Assembly: GCA_965603365.1 (NCBI GenBank)
Contig: CBFDCR010000032.1
Location: 1 to 57,393 of the forward strand
DNA from: JAHELQ01 sp965603365
GTDB taxonomy: Bacteria > Acidobacteriota > Aminicenantia > UBA2199
DNA: 57,393 bases
Direction of reading: 5' to 3'
Shown here: positions 17,096-26,518 of the stretch, piece by piece
Layout: each line of letters opens with the position of its first letter
Numbering within the stretch: the stretch's first letter is position 1
Made by a program: the position numbers and the translations under genes
Notes under the pieces: generated by a model
Told to the model about the DNA's origin: nothing
Database searches by the model: none
Seen by the model: the letters and a program-made list of their open reading frames with translations, nothing else

Positions 17096-18718
17096 TTACT
17101 TCAGTTTTTTCTCCAACTCCAGGATCCTATTTTTCAGTTCCAGTATGACTCTCTGCTGCGCCTGCATGGCGTTCTGCTGCATCTGCATGGCTTCCTGCTG
17201 CTGCTTCACCACCCTGGTGAGCACCGCGGCCACGTCCATGGGACTCATCCCTTTGCGGTCTTTGGTGGCCACCAGGTCGGGCACATCCTCGGCAATAAAA
17301 CCCAACCACTCTTCGCTCTTATCTGCCTTGTAGTTGAACTTCACCGGATCAAGGCCTTTCAGGGTGGCTAAGGCCTCTTCGCCGCTGAGGGTGCGGACGT
17401 TTTCCTTATACTCGAGGCTGGAGCCGTCCACCCAGTTACCGCCGTCGCAGTAGGCCCCGCTGGTGCCCACTACCAGTTTGTAACCGGGATTGGTATTGCC
17501 GATGCCCACATCGCCGCCGGGCTCGACGGTCATGACCACATTGTTATTGGCCACGATCCTCACGTTGTGGTCGGAACCGGAGCCGATATAGACTTCGCTC
17601 GGCCTGGCGGTAAACTTACCCGTTGCCCCATCGGTTCGCTCGAATACGACGGCGGCATTCTCGCCGGTCCTTTCGATCTCAAACTGGGCCGACGGTGACC
17701 CCGTTCCCATGCCCACCTTACCGTCGCTTTTGATGAAGATGCTGTTGGTGGGGGCTTCGGGCTCGATGCGGAAGGGCAGCTTGGAAGCGTGGGTGGCATC
17801 CCGGATAAAGAAATTGGATTCGTTGCCGCACAGATCCCACTTCTGCGGTGTCCAGCCGTATGAGCCGTCCTGATCCAGCCTGACAGCCGGAGAGTCACCG
17901 TCCACAATGTGCAGTTCATAATACGGAGTAGAGGTGTTTATACCGACATCTCCATGAGAGTCTACATAGAGGGAATTGTCCGGCGCCCCGGCTTCGAGGA
18001 CCAAAATGTTTGACACCTCGGTGGCATCTTCGATGGCAAAGTAGTTGCCGCCGCCGTCGGTACTGTCGTTGGCGATAATACGCCAGTCGTTTCGGGGATA
18101 GTTCTGGATGGTGCTGGTGTCATCAAAAAAGATCCGCAAATTATTCTCCATCAATACAATGGTATCAAAGCCAAAGGCCAATCCACTGTAACAATCATTA
18201 CCCACACACAGGCTGCCGTCGATGATGACATCATCGCTGTGGATGATGTCCATGGGGCTGGCAATGGTTTCCGGGAGGCTGGGGGTCACGATCGCCCCTG
18301 CCCGGATGGTAAAGTAGCCGGTCTGGGTTAGGGTCTCGGTGGGCTGAGGTAGTTCTTTGGCGGTTTCAGAATCTTCCCGAATCCTCCTGGGTTCCACCGG
18401 AACCACCCGCAGTTCATAGGTATAAGAACCATCCACAAGGGGAATACCCCCAATCTCAGAGAGCTCGAAACCGGGAGTGGTACCGGCCTTGAAGGTTTTC
18501 TGAAAATTGGCGCCTTCAGGCCGGGAAATGGTCAATACCAGTTCCGCATAGTTTACCCTGGGCATCCAGGTAATTCCATCGGCCGTGATGGTCAGATCGG
18601 CCACCGGATTTTCGTCGGGCCCAGTGCCGGATCTGGCGGCCCAGGCTGTGGTGGCCGTAAAACACACCACCAATAGTACTAAAATAACTGTGGGTAGAAA
18701 TTTTGTGCTAAAATTCAT
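17096..18718 (-). CDS. Secreted tail-fibre-like protein with C-terminal S74 intramolecular chaperone domain (copy A)
   Basis: 540 residues. A signal peptide (FLPTVILVLLVVCFTATTAWA) precedes a unique N-terminal region of ~150 residues. Repeated beta-prism-like segments follow (NSLYVDSHGDVGINTSTP, SDGKVGMGTGSP, PGGDVGIGNTNP), the collar pattern of tail-fibre and adhesin shafts. The C-terminal S74 peptidase/chaperone domain begins at SSLEYKENVRTLSG and includes LDPVKFNYK, GFIAEDVPDL and MDVAAVLTRVVKQQQE, then a Gln-rich coiled coil. In the family the chaperone drives trimer folding and may self-cleave at the conserved Ser. Sec export and absence of phage genes suggest a bacterial surface fibre. 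AGGAGG precedes ATG 18718. It follows its paralogue by 50 nt. Confidence 0.85.
   Translation of the reverse strand: MNFSTKFLPTVILVLLVVCFTATTAWAARSGTGPDENPVADLTITADGITWMPRVNYAELVLTISRPEGANFQKTFKAGTTPGFELSEIGGIPLVDGSYTYELRVVPVEPRRIREDSETAKELPQPTETLTQTGYFTIRAGAIVTPSLPETIASPMDIIHSDDVIIDGSLCVGNDCYSGLAFGFDTIVLMENNLRIFFDDTSTIQNYPRNDWRIIANDSTDGGGNYFAIEDATEVSNILVLEAGAPDNSLYVDSHGDVGINTSTPYYELHIVDGDSPAVRLDQDGSYGWTPQKWDLCGNESNFFIRDATHASKLPFRIEPEAPTNSIFIKSDGKVGMGTGSPSAQFEIERTGENAAVVFERTDGATGKFTARPSEVYIGSGSDHNVRIVANNNVVMTVEPGGDVGIGNTNPGYKLVVGTSGAYCDGGNWVDGSSLEYKENVRTLSGEEALATLKGLDPVKFNYKADKSEEWLGFIAEDVPDLVATKDRKGMSPMDVAAVLTRVVKQQQEAMQMQQNAMQAQQRVILELKNRILELEKKLK
17192..17644 (-). repeat. 453-bp identical block in S74 copy A (partner 18886-19338)
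   Basis: By eye, line for line, this block is identical to 18886-19338 at an offset of 1694 bp. It covers the end of the shaft and the S74 chaperone domain up to the coiled coil. Mismatches begin immediately on both sides, as expected after gene conversion or a very recent duplication. Confidence 0.9.
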
Positions 18719-18768
18719 GATATTATCCTCCTGATAAATTTATTGGGGACCACGTCCCTTTGTGATAT

Positions 18769-20385
18769 CTACTTTAATTTTTTTTCTAACTCCGCAATCT
18801 TATTTTTGAGTTCATCTATGATTTTCTGCTGCGCCTGCATGACTCTCTGCTGCTGCTGCACGGCTTCCTGCTGCTGCTGCATAGTTTCCTGCTGCTGCTT
18901 CACCACCCTGGTGAGCACCGCGGCCACGTCCATGGGACTCATCCCTTTGCGGTCTTTGGTGGCCACCAGGTCGGGCACATCCTCGGCAATAAAACCCAAC
19001 CACTCTTCGCTCTTATCTGCCTTGTAGTTGAACTTCACCGGATCAAGGCCTTTCAGGGTGGCTAAGGCCTCTTCGCCGCTGAGGGTGCGGACGTTTTCCT
19101 TATACTCGAGGCTGGAGCCGTCCACCCAGTTACCGCCGTCGCAGTAGGCCCCGCTGGTGCCCACTACCAGTTTGTAACCGGGATTGGTATTGCCGATGCC
19201 CACATCGCCGCCGGGCTCGACGGTCATGACCACATTGTTATTGGCCACGATCCTCACGTTGTGGTCGGAACCGGAGCCGATATAGACTTCGCTCGGCCTG
19301 GCGGTAAACTTACCCGTTGCCCCATCGGTTCGCTCGAACAGGACAGCGGCGTTCTCGCCGGTGGTTTCGATCTCAAACTGAGCCGACGGTGACCAGGTGC
19401 CGATGCCGACTTTGCCATCGGACTTGAGGCACAGGGTGCTGGAAGGGGTTTCGGGCTCGATCCGGAAAGGCAGCCTGGCGGCATGGGTACCGTCCCTGAC
19501 AAAAAAGCTGGTCTCGTTGCCCCCGATATCCCAGATCTGTTCCGGCCAGCCGTACGCGGTGTCCTGGTGCAGCCGCACCGTGGGGGTGTCGCCTTCCTTG
19601 ATGTGCAGTTCAAATACCGGCCCGGAGGTACCGATACCCACCTGGCCGTCATCGTCTACATAGAGAGAATTGCTCTTGGCCCCGGCCTCGATGGTAAAGG
19701 GGGTCAGCCCGCCGCTGACATCCTGAATGGCATAATAGGCACCGCCGCCGTCGGTGGTATCGTTGATGACGATGCGCCAATCGTTGTTGGGAAAAGAGGA
19801 GGTGTTGCTGGTATCGTCAAAGTAGATCCGCAGGTTGTTTTCCATCAACACGATGGTGTCGAAACCGAAGGCAAGACCGCTGTAGCAATCATTGCCCACA
19901 CACAGGCTGCCGTCCACGATCAAATCATCGTAGATCACTTCATCCAGGGGTCTGGCGATCTGTTCCGAGGTTTTGGGGGTCACGATGATGCCGCCTTTGA
20001 CAGTAAAATAGCCGGTCTGGGTCAGGGCTTCCCGGATAGGGGGGACCACGCCTGTCAGCGATTGCTTATCCCGATCTCTTTTCGGAAAAACAGGAGTGAC
20101 GACCAGCTCATACGAATAGGAACCGTCGCTGAAGGATTTACCGTCATTTTCCGAAAGATCGAAACTGGGGGTGTCACCGGCCTTGAAGGTCCGGCAATAG
20201 ACCGTTCCGTCGGGCCGGGACACGGTCAGTTGCAACTCCGCATAGTTCACCCTGGGCACCCAGGTGATGCCGCTGGCACCGAGGGCGACCTCGGCCACCG
20301 GCTCTGCCCCCTGGGTCATGCCGGTAAAACATAGGATTAAAACTACCAAAACAATTGTGGGGAGAAAGTTTGTTTTAAGGTACAT
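18769..20385 (-). CDS. Secreted tail-fibre-like protein with C-terminal S74 intramolecular chaperone domain (copy B)
   Basis: 538 residues, paralogous to the gene at 17096. The signal peptide (FLPTIVLVVLILCFTGMTQG) and N-terminal layout match, with clear divergence in residues ~25-330 (for example VFPKRDRDKQSL versus VEPRRIREDSET). The C-terminal S74 region is identical through VVKQQQE. The terminal coiled coil differs by extra QQQQ units encoded by CTG-type repeats. The leader (AGGAGGGTAATATT before ATG 20385) also resembles copy A's. It is the promoter-proximal gene of the pair. Differing shafts on identical trimerisation domains suggest a variable surface fibre; homotrimers versus mixed trimers cannot be decided. 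Confidence 0.85.
   Translation of the reverse strand: MYLKTNFLPTIVLVVLILCFTGMTQGAEPVAEVALGASGITWVPRVNYAELQLTVSRPDGTVYCRTFKAGDTPSFDLSENDGKSFSDGSYSYELVVTPVFPKRDRDKQSLTGVVPPIREALTQTGYFTVKGGIIVTPKTSEQIARPLDEVIYDDLIVDGSLCVGNDCYSGLAFGFDTIVLMENNLRIYFDDTSNTSSFPNNDWRIVINDTTDGGGAYYAIQDVSGGLTPFTIEAGAKSNSLYVDDDGQVGIGTSGPVFELHIKEGDTPTVRLHQDTAYGWPEQIWDIGGNETSFFVRDGTHAARLPFRIEPETPSSTLCLKSDGKVGIGTWSPSAQFEIETTGENAAVLFERTDGATGKFTARPSEVYIGSGSDHNVRIVANNNVVMTVEPGGDVGIGNTNPGYKLVVGTSGAYCDGGNWVDGSSLEYKENVRTLSGEEALATLKGLDPVKFNYKADKSEEWLGFIAEDVPDLVATKDRKGMSPMDVAAVLTRVVKQQQETMQQQQEAVQQQQRVMQAQQKIIDELKNKIAELEKKLK
18886..19338 (-). repeat. 453-bp identical block in S74 copy B (partner 17192-17644)
   Basis: Second copy of the identical segment, in direct orientation. 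Recombination between the copies would delete one fibre gene and fuse the remaining halves. Confidence 0.9.
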
Positions 20386-20461
20386 AATATTACCCTCCTG
20401 ATAAATTTATTTGGAACCTCATCGGTCCACTCGCTAACTGTTCCGCCTTTTCCACCTCTGC

Positions 20462-20490
20462 ATTCTATAATAAATGGATCTAAATTTCAA
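20462..20490 (-). promoter_or_regulatory. Candidate promoter of the S74 gene pair
   Basis: On the minus strand TTGAAA (20485-20490) and TAGAAT (20462-20467) are 17 nt apart, placing transcription start about 70 nt before ATG 20385. The remainder of the 311-nt gap 20386-20696 shows no gene. Confidence 0.45.
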
Positions 20491-20656
20491 TAGACACACC
20501 TACTTTTTCCCCCTCCCATTTTTCCCCAATTTAAAATGTTATAATCCATAAATCACCACTCTGCCACAATTATGGCCAAACTCTCCTATTTTGTCAACAT
20601 ATTTTTATTTTCTGGAGCGCACAATCTGGCCTGACCCCAAATATAACACTCGTCAT

Positions 20657-20673
20657 CGAGTAAAATTTACTCG
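20657..20673. terminator. Palindrome after the type IIG gene, possible terminator
   Basis: CGAGTAAA and TTTACTCG flank a single base, 24 nt past the restriction-modification gene stop. There is no T-run, so termination is uncertain; a protein-binding site is the alternative. Confidence 0.25.
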
Positions 20674-20696
20674 TCGATGCAGGGTAATGTTAATTT

Positions 20697-23594
20697 TTAC
20701 CTTCTCGGGGTGGTGCTTTCCTCTACGATCTTGATCTCCTCGTCGGTCAACCCGTACAACTCATACACCAGTTGATCGATCTGCCGATCCAGGATGTCGA
20801 TCTGCTTCCGAAACACCTCCCTCTCCCTCTCCATCTTAGCCCCCTGAAACCTCCCCTGCACCCCCAACATCCCCTCCACCATCCCCAACATCCTGTCATG
20901 TTTCTCAACATCACATTTATTTTCAAAATCAATTGTGCGAATAGGTATTTTTTTTAGATTTATAACCTTGACTTCTGCAAAAACTCTATTCTTTTCTGGT
21001 ATTAGATTTTGATACCACCACGAAATTAATTTTGAATTAAGTATGCCTAACAAATATTTATAAGCGATACCACTGGATGTTATACGTAAATTATGAACAT
21101 TTTTTAAAGATAAATATTTGTTTGTATCTATATTTGCTATTATAGAATCTGCTGTTTGTCTAATTACAATTTTTTCAGTATCATCAAATGGGGCCGAATA
21201 ACGAGGCTCAGCTAAGCAATCACCATACTTAATCCATCTTTCTTTCTCAATTTGCCAAGTATATCTGTGAAAATCTCTTCCCATAATGTATTGACGATAA
21301 TTATCATCAACTTTATAATCACTATCGTAACTTCTATTATTCACTATTTCTTTGGTTTGAGGAGGCTTTCCTTTTCCTTTTCTATATGGTGTTAAACCAC
21401 AAATGATCTTTGATAATGTGTTTAAATGTTCAAACATTTTTTGAATTTTTGAAAAAAGTTCAGAAGCTACTGCATTTTGACTATGATAAAGCATTAAATT
21501 TTTTCTTTTTAATATATCGCTCTTTTTAATATTATTTACCATACCATTTAATTCTTTTGGATCATTAATAATTTCGGAAAATTTAATGCTGTAATCTGGA
21601 GAATCTTTGTTTTCAATTATTTCAATACAGGTCTCAACAGTAACCTTTTGGAAAATAAATTCCCTAAAAAGCATCACTTTATGAATTTTAAAGAGGGACA
21701 ATAGTTTTTCCCTTATTCCAATAAATGAAGTCATATATAGCCATGTAGATGGCACAATGAAACTCTGAAGCCCCTTTATTTTTAGAATTTCCAGCGCTTT
21801 TAAAATGAAAAGAATAAAAGAATCGGTGATAGGAACAGGAACTTTATACTTCTTAGATAAAAAATGACGCACTTCTTTTGAAAATTGAGCTCCATACGGG
21901 GGGTTGCCGATGATGGTGTCGAAGCCGCCGTGGGTGAGGATGTGGGGGAACTCCTTTTCCCAGTCGAATACGTTGATGCGGCGCACCGTGTCCTCGTCCT
22001 GGAACAGACTCATTTGCCCCGTCTGGTAAAAATCCGAACCAATCAGCGAGTTGCCGCACTTGATATTGGCCGAAAGATCAGGCAGCAGCTTGATGTCCGA
22101 ATACTTAAACAACATGCCCGTAGATTCCTGGCTCTCCCCTTCCATCAACTTGAGCAGCAAGGAGAGTTTGGTCACCTCCACCGCCTGGGAGTCGATGTCC
22201 ACGCCGAAGATGTTGTTGAGCAGGATGCGGTGCTTCTCGGCAACGGTGAGGCGGTACTCCCTCTCTCCCAGTTGGTAGATGTTGTTGTCCCTCAAGGACT
22301 TTTTGATGTTCCTCTCTTTGGTGTAATAGTCCAGGTGATAATCCAGCAGCAGCCGGTAAGCCCCCAGCAAAAAGGAGCCGGAGCCGCAGGCAGGATCTAA
22401 AATCTTGATCTTCTCGATCTCCCCGGGGGTTTTGGGCGAACCACTGTCCGTGCCTATCAGTGTGCCCACGGTATTCTTGACGATGTAATCCACGATGTAT
22501 TTGGGGGTGTAATACACGCCCCCCGCCTTCTTCACCTCCGGCTTGTCCTCCACCTTAGCCTGGTGACCGGCGGTCAGGCGGATGGTCTTGCCCAGGAATT
22601 GCTCGTAAATATTGCCCAGGATCTCCACGTCGAAAACCGAAAATTCGTAGGGGGAGTCGGGATAATAGATCGACTTGATGATCTCTTTCAACACCCGGTC
22701 GTCGATCTTGAGACGGGGGGTCAGTTGATCGGCCTTGAAGTCGAAGAGACCGGAGTTGTACTTCACGTCCGCCTGGAGGAACAGGCGGATGAGGCAGGGA
22801 TAGAGATCGCCCTTGTGTGCGGTGATCTCCTGCAGCCGTGCGTAATCTTCCACCTGGCGGTCTTCGGCGATGCGCAGGAAGATGATGCGGTCGATGATCT
22901 TTTGTACCGCGTAGTTCAACTCGTAGATGCTCAACGCCTTGTTGCGCAGGGCGATGTTGCGGGCCAGACTGTCCCGCCAGGACTCGATGAGTTTTAAAAA
23001 CTCCCGGTCCACCTCGGAGGTGCCCTTCTTGCGCCCGGTATCCTCGATGTAGCGGTCGAAACTGCCCTTTAAGATGCCCTCCCGGGAAAAGGTATGGAAG
23101 ATAAAATCAAATTCTTGCCGGTAATCGTGATAGGCGCAGTAAAAGATCCGGGCCATGGACGCGGCATCGTTTTTATGGGGCTTGATGCGGGTATCGTACA
23201 CGGCAAACTCCTCGAAATCGGTGAGGATGGAGAGGGGCAGTTTGGCGGTATAGGCATAGCGCCGCAGTTGGAAGGCCGGTTCCACGTCGTATTTGATGTC
23301 CACCGAGGGTTTCTTGGCCTCCACGAAAAACTTGCGCACCCCGCCGATGCGGAAGCAGTAGTCCGGGGCCTTGACCTTGCCCTTCACCTCCAGCCGGTCT
23401 TCCCGCACCACGTCCCGGTACTGTTCGGAATAGCCCTGTTCGTTGTACACATCCCAGCCCAAAACCAGGAAGAATTTGTCGATAAAGTCGGCCCGTGTCT
23501 TGGCCTCGTCGTAGTGTCTGCCCTTGTACTGCTTGATGTTGAACTCGAAGAGATCGACCAGTTCTTTCAGCCTTATCAGGTCATATTCACTCAT
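20697..23594 (-). CDS. Type IIG (Eco57I-like) restriction-modification enzyme, single polypeptide
   Basis: About 965 residues. An N-terminal PD-(D/E)XK nuclease region has an Asp in APDYCF and VEAKK near residue 93. A helical linker follows, then an N6-adenine methyltransferase core with SAM motif DPACGSGSFLLGAYR near 399 and catalytic NPPYGAQF near 564. A TaqI-like specificity domain (~570-900) and a coiled-coil C-terminus complete it. The protein would methylate and cut DNA near its own site; no separate endonuclease or specificity gene is nearby. I chose ATG 23594 (MSEYDLIRLKEL) because the upstream extension is unlike the family. The specificity portion, about 20930-21890, is visibly AT-rich relative to the GC-rich flanks, indicating exchange of that segment. 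Confidence 0.85.
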   Translation of the reverse strand: MSEYDLIRLKELVDLFEFNIKQYKGRHYDEAKTRADFIDKFFLVLGWDVYNEQGYSEQYRDVVREDRLEVKGKVKAPDYCFRIGGVRKFFVEAKKPSVDIKYDVEPAFQLRRYAYTAKLPLSILTDFEEFAVYDTRIKPHKNDAASMARIFYCAYHDYRQEFDFIFHTFSREGILKGSFDRYIEDTGRKKGTSEVDREFLKLIESWRDSLARNIALRNKALSIYELNYAVQKIIDRIIFLRIAEDRQVEDYARLQEITAHKGDLYPCLIRLFLQADVKYNSGLFDFKADQLTPRLKIDDRVLKEIIKSIYYPDSPYEFSVFDVEILGNIYEQFLGKTIRLTAGHQAKVEDKPEVKKAGGVYYTPKYIVDYIVKNTVGTLIGTDSGSPKTPGEIEKIKILDPACGSGSFLLGAYRLLLDYHLDYYTKERNIKKSLRDNNIYQLGEREYRLTVAEKHRILLNNIFGVDIDSQAVEVTKLSLLLKLMEGESQESTGMLFKYSDIKLLPDLSANIKCGNSLIGSDFYQTGQMSLFQDEDTVRRINVFDWEKEFPHILTHGGFDTIIGNPPYGAQFSKEVRHFLSKKYKVPVPITDSFILFILKALEILKIKGLQSFIVPSTWLYMTSFIGIREKLLSLFKIHKVMLFREFIFQKVTVETCIEIIENKDSPDYSIKFSEIINDPKELNGMVNNIKKSDILKRKNLMLYHSQNAVASELFSKIQKMFEHLNTLSKIICGLTPYRKGKGKPPQTKEIVNNRSYDSDYKVDDNYRQYIMGRDFHRYTWQIEKERWIKYGDCLAEPRYSAPFDDTEKIVIRQTADSIIANIDTNKYLSLKNVHNLRITSSGIAYKYLLGILNSKLISWWYQNLIPEKNRVFAEVKVINLKKIPIRTIDFENKCDVEKHDRMLGMVEGMLGVQGRFQGAKMEREREVFRKQIDILDRQIDQLVYELYGLTDEEIKIVEESTTPRR

Positions 23595-23707
23595 TTCAAT
23601 GTCACCATGCTCTCCAGGAGAGTACCTTCCATCATAAAAAAACCCGCCCCATTTGTCAAGCACCTTAGCAAAAATGAAACGAGCCAGGCGGCTAATTTTA
23701 AGAAATA

Positions 23708-24604
23708 TTATTGGTCGGAACTATCAATATCACTGTCACTATCACTTTTACTGTCACCGACACTGTCACTATGTTGGAGGATGCCTAATTGTTCTTGCCA
23801 ACGATTCCAGAAGAGTCGATGAAATTCGGCGTGGAGGGCTTTTCCGCTGGCTTTATCGATATCGACGATGGTAAAATCCATGATCGGGTCTCTTTTGGCC
23901 ACCTCGAACCGCTGGTTGATACCGGTGAGAAACTTCTTGATGATGGGATCTTTCTTCATACCGATGATAGAATCGAGAGGACCGGTCATGCCCACATCGC
24001 TCTGAAAGGCAGTACCGCCAGGCAAAATGCGCAAGTCACTGGTTTGCACATGGGTATGGGTGCCCAGCACGGCACTCACCCGGCCTTCTAAGAAAAAACC
24101 CATGCTCTGTTTTTCGGCTGTGGCCTCGGCGTGAAAATCCACCAAAATCAACTTCTGATCGACACTCTTCAAAAAATCATCCACAATGGTAAAGGGATTG
24201 TCTACCACCGGCTCCATAAATACCCGACCCTGGAGATTGATGATCAGCAACTGAGTATCGTCGTCTATAATAAAGTTATAAAACCCTTTGCCGGGATTAC
24301 CGGGATGGTAATTGAGGGGCCTGATGATGCGGACCTCGGTCTTCAGTAGATCCAATACCTCTTTTTTGTCCCATATATGGTTGCCGCTGGTCATAAAATC
24401 GACGCCGCTGCGGAAGACTTCATCGGCAGTAGCTTTAATGATCCCCAGTCCGCCGGCCAGATTCTCACCGTTGGCGATTACGATATCGGGGGCAAATTTT
24501 TCCCTCACCGGAGGCAGTACGGTTCTGATAAATCGCCGGCCGTATTTGCCGGTGATATCGCCGATAAACAGAACCCGTAAAACCTTCAAAACATCACTTG
24601 GCAT
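23708..24604 (-). CDS. ymdB: YmdB-family metallophosphoesterase (TIGR00282 type)
   Basis: About 298 residues. Calcineurin-like metal motifs are clear: LFIGDITGKYG near the start, IANGENLAGG, SGNHIWDKKE, LVDFHAEAT and GTHTHVQT. B. subtilis YmdB hydrolyses 2',3'-cyclic nucleotides and affects biofilm decisions. The gene directly follows rny, the conserved order in many bacteria, and overlaps its stop by about 11 nt. No good Shine-Dalgarno is visible, so reinitiation from rny is likely; a TTG a few codons later is another start candidate. The last ~15 residues (KSDSDSDIDSSDQ) come from a short DNA repeat and extend past the normal family end. Confidence 0.88.
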   Translation of the reverse strand: MPSDVLKVLRVLFIGDITGKYGRRFIRTVLPPVREKFAPDIVIANGENLAGGLGIIKATADEVFRSGVDFMTSGNHIWDKKEVLDLLKTEVRIIRPLNYHPGNPGKGFYNFIIDDDTQLLIINLQGRVFMEPVVDNPFTIVDDFLKSVDQKLILVDFHAEATAEKQSMGFFLEGRVSAVLGTHTHVQTSDLRILPGGTAFQSDVGMTGPLDSIIGMKKDPIIKKFLTGINQRFEVAKRDPIMDFTIVDIDKASGKALHAEFHRLFWNRWQEQLGILQHSDSVGDSKSDSDSDIDSSDQ

Positions 24605-26159
24605 ATTCAATCGCCCTGACTTCCCGAATAACGGTAATCTTAATCTGTCCGGGATATTCCATCTCCTCCTGGATTTTTTTGGCGATATCCTTGGACATCA
24701 GAAAAGTCCGACTATCATTCAGTTCGTTGGCATCCACAATTACCCGGACCTCACGACCGGCCCGCAGCGCATAGGCTTTATGGACACCATCAAACGAGGT
24801 ACTCACCTCTTCCAGCTTTTCCAGCCGTTTGATGTAAGTCTCAAAGATTTCCCGTCTAGCCCCGGGCCTGGCAGCAGACATGCTGTCCGCAGACTGAACC
24901 AGTACCCCTTCTGCCGAGGTAAAATCCACATCCATATGGTGGGAGGCGATGGCCTCCTGTACCCACTTGGATTCGCCATGCTTCTTGGTCAGTTCCACCG
25001 ATAACTGGGTATGGGTGCCTTCGGTCTCCCGGTCAATGGACTTTCCTATATCATGAAGCAGCCCGGCCCGCTTGCAAACACTGACATTGAGGCCCAACTC
25101 CCTGGCCATGAAGGCGGCAATGAGGGCCACTTCTTTGGAATGCTGCAACGCGTTCTGGCCATAAGAGGTTCTAAATTTCAATTTACCGAGGTAGTAATAG
25201 AGTTCGGGGTTCACATCTTTAATACCCAGTTCTACCACCATGTTTTCCCCAATTTCCCGCAAAAAGTTATCAAAATTGTTTTTGATCTTATCCACAATTT
25301 CTTCGACCCGGGCCGGATGTATACGGCCGTCGGTGATGAGGGTTTCCAATGCCATCTTGGCGATCTCTCTTCGCACCGGGTCAAAGGATGAGACGATGAT
25401 CGCTTCGGGGGTATCGTCCACGATGAAGTCTACACCTGTAGCATTTTCCAACGCCCGGATATTCCGGCCTTCACGCCCGATGATCCGGCCTTTCATCTCA
25501 TCGTTGGGCAGATCAATGACGGTAACGGAAGATGAGATGACATGTTCGGTGGCAATCCGCTGGATACCGGAGCCGATAATATCTTTGGCCATGAGTTCGC
25601 TTTTCTCTCTCAATTCCTCCTCGATTTGCTTCAATTTTTGAGCCGACTCAAGCCTTGCCTCACTCTCATATTTTTTAACAATCATCTCTTTGGCTTCCTG
25701 CACCGTCATACCGGATATCTGTTCCAGTTTTTTCTTTTGTTCTTCATACATCTGGGTAAGTTTGGTTTTAAGAACCTTTAATTCCTCATCCTGGTAGTGT
25801 AGGTCCCGTTCCTTTTTTTTGAGTTCCTTCTCCTTATTATCCAGGTTGATATAGCGGCGATCCAGATTTTCCTCTTTGTGGATCAACCGCTTCTCCATTT
25901 CATTTAACCTGGAGGTTTTATAGCTCTGCTTGCGGTTATATTCGTTTTTCCACTCGATGAATTCATCTTTCAACTCGATGCTGACGTTTTTCTTATGACT
26001 TTCAAGCTCCCGTTCATTTTTGTCCTCTATCGCGTTTTTATAAAGCTCTACCTTGTGGTATTCACCGGCAAATATGGTTTTTTTCAATAGGATAAAAACA
26101 ACGCTGCCTACCATAAGGCCTACAAAAAAAATAAATATATATATAAAGAAATCACTCAT
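24594..26159 (-). CDS. rny: Ribonuclease Y
   Basis: 521 residues, the normal length. One N-terminal TM helix (FFIYIFIFFVGLMVGSVVFIL) anchors the protein. A long charged coiled coil runs to ~residue 200, a KH RNA-binding domain follows (MKGRIIGREGRNIRALENATG), then an HD domain with LLHDIGKSIDRE and ASHHMD. RNase Y is a membrane-bound endoribonuclease that starts mRNA decay. It sits 16 nt after zapA with GGAGGA before the ATG, in the run infC to ymdB. Confidence 0.96.
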   Translation of the reverse strand: MSDFFIYIFIFFVGLMVGSVVFILLKKTIFAGEYHKVELYKNAIEDKNERELESHKKNVSIELKDEFIEWKNEYNRKQSYKTSRLNEMEKRLIHKEENLDRRYINLDNKEKELKKKERDLHYQDEELKVLKTKLTQMYEEQKKKLEQISGMTVQEAKEMIVKKYESEARLESAQKLKQIEEELREKSELMAKDIIGSGIQRIATEHVISSSVTVIDLPNDEMKGRIIGREGRNIRALENATGVDFIVDDTPEAIIVSSFDPVRREIAKMALETLITDGRIHPARVEEIVDKIKNNFDNFLREIGENMVVELGIKDVNPELYYYLGKLKFRTSYGQNALQHSKEVALIAAFMARELGLNVSVCKRAGLLHDIGKSIDRETEGTHTQLSVELTKKHGESKWVQEAIASHHMDVDFTSAEGVLVQSADSMSAARPGARREIFETYIKRLEKLEEVSTSFDGVHKAYALRAGREVRVIVDANELNDSRTFLMSKDIAKKIQEEMEYPGQIKITVIREVRAIEYAK

Positions 26160-26175
26160 AATCTTCCTCCTTTTT

Positions 26176-26517
26176 TTATGGGGACGAAAACACTCCCAAA
26201 TTTTTCCCCTTGCTTGAGATCCACGATTTTGGGCGAGTCAAATTCTCCTCGAGAGGAGAAATAATTTGATCGATCCTATTTAGAATCACCTTCAAGCTTT
26301 CATTTTCCTTTTTCAACGAAAATAATTCTTCGGCGATATTGATTGAAGTTAACAATCCCAATTTAAAGGAGTCGAGATCGATGGTGTCGGTTTTGATTTT
26401 ATTTATTTTGTTCTCTACATAATGGATGATTTCCAGGAACTCTTCGTGTTTGAAATCTTCGGGGATATTGAACACAAAATGTCTTCCCAGTACTTGAACC
26501 TCAATTGTCTTAGCCAT
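26176..26517 (-). CDS. zapA: Cell division protein ZapA
   Basis: 113 residues. The N-terminal globular part (TIEVQVLGRHFVFNIPED) and following helices, with LLTSINIAEELFSLK then a coiled coil, match ZapA, which bundles FtsZ filaments at the division site. It is preceded immediately by the zapB-like coiled-coil gene (1-nt gap) and followed by rny. The C-terminal ~20 residues (SWISSKGKNLGVFSSP) are unconserved. Confidence 0.88.
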   Translation of the reverse strand: MAKTIEVQVLGRHFVFNIPEDFKHEEFLEIIHYVENKINKIKTDTIDLDSFKLGLLTSINIAEELFSLKKENESLKVILNRIDQIISPLEENLTRPKSWISSKGKNLGVFSSP

Positions 26518-26518
26518 C

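Noticed and set aside
19483..20334. 283-codon plus-strand frame opposite S74 copy B
   Set aside because: Shadow frame; the sense strand has signal peptide, shaft repeats and chaperone domain.
17096..20385. Prophage tail-fibre region
   Set aside because: Both proteins have Sec signal peptides and no capsid, portal, terminase, tape-measure or integrase gene is nearby.
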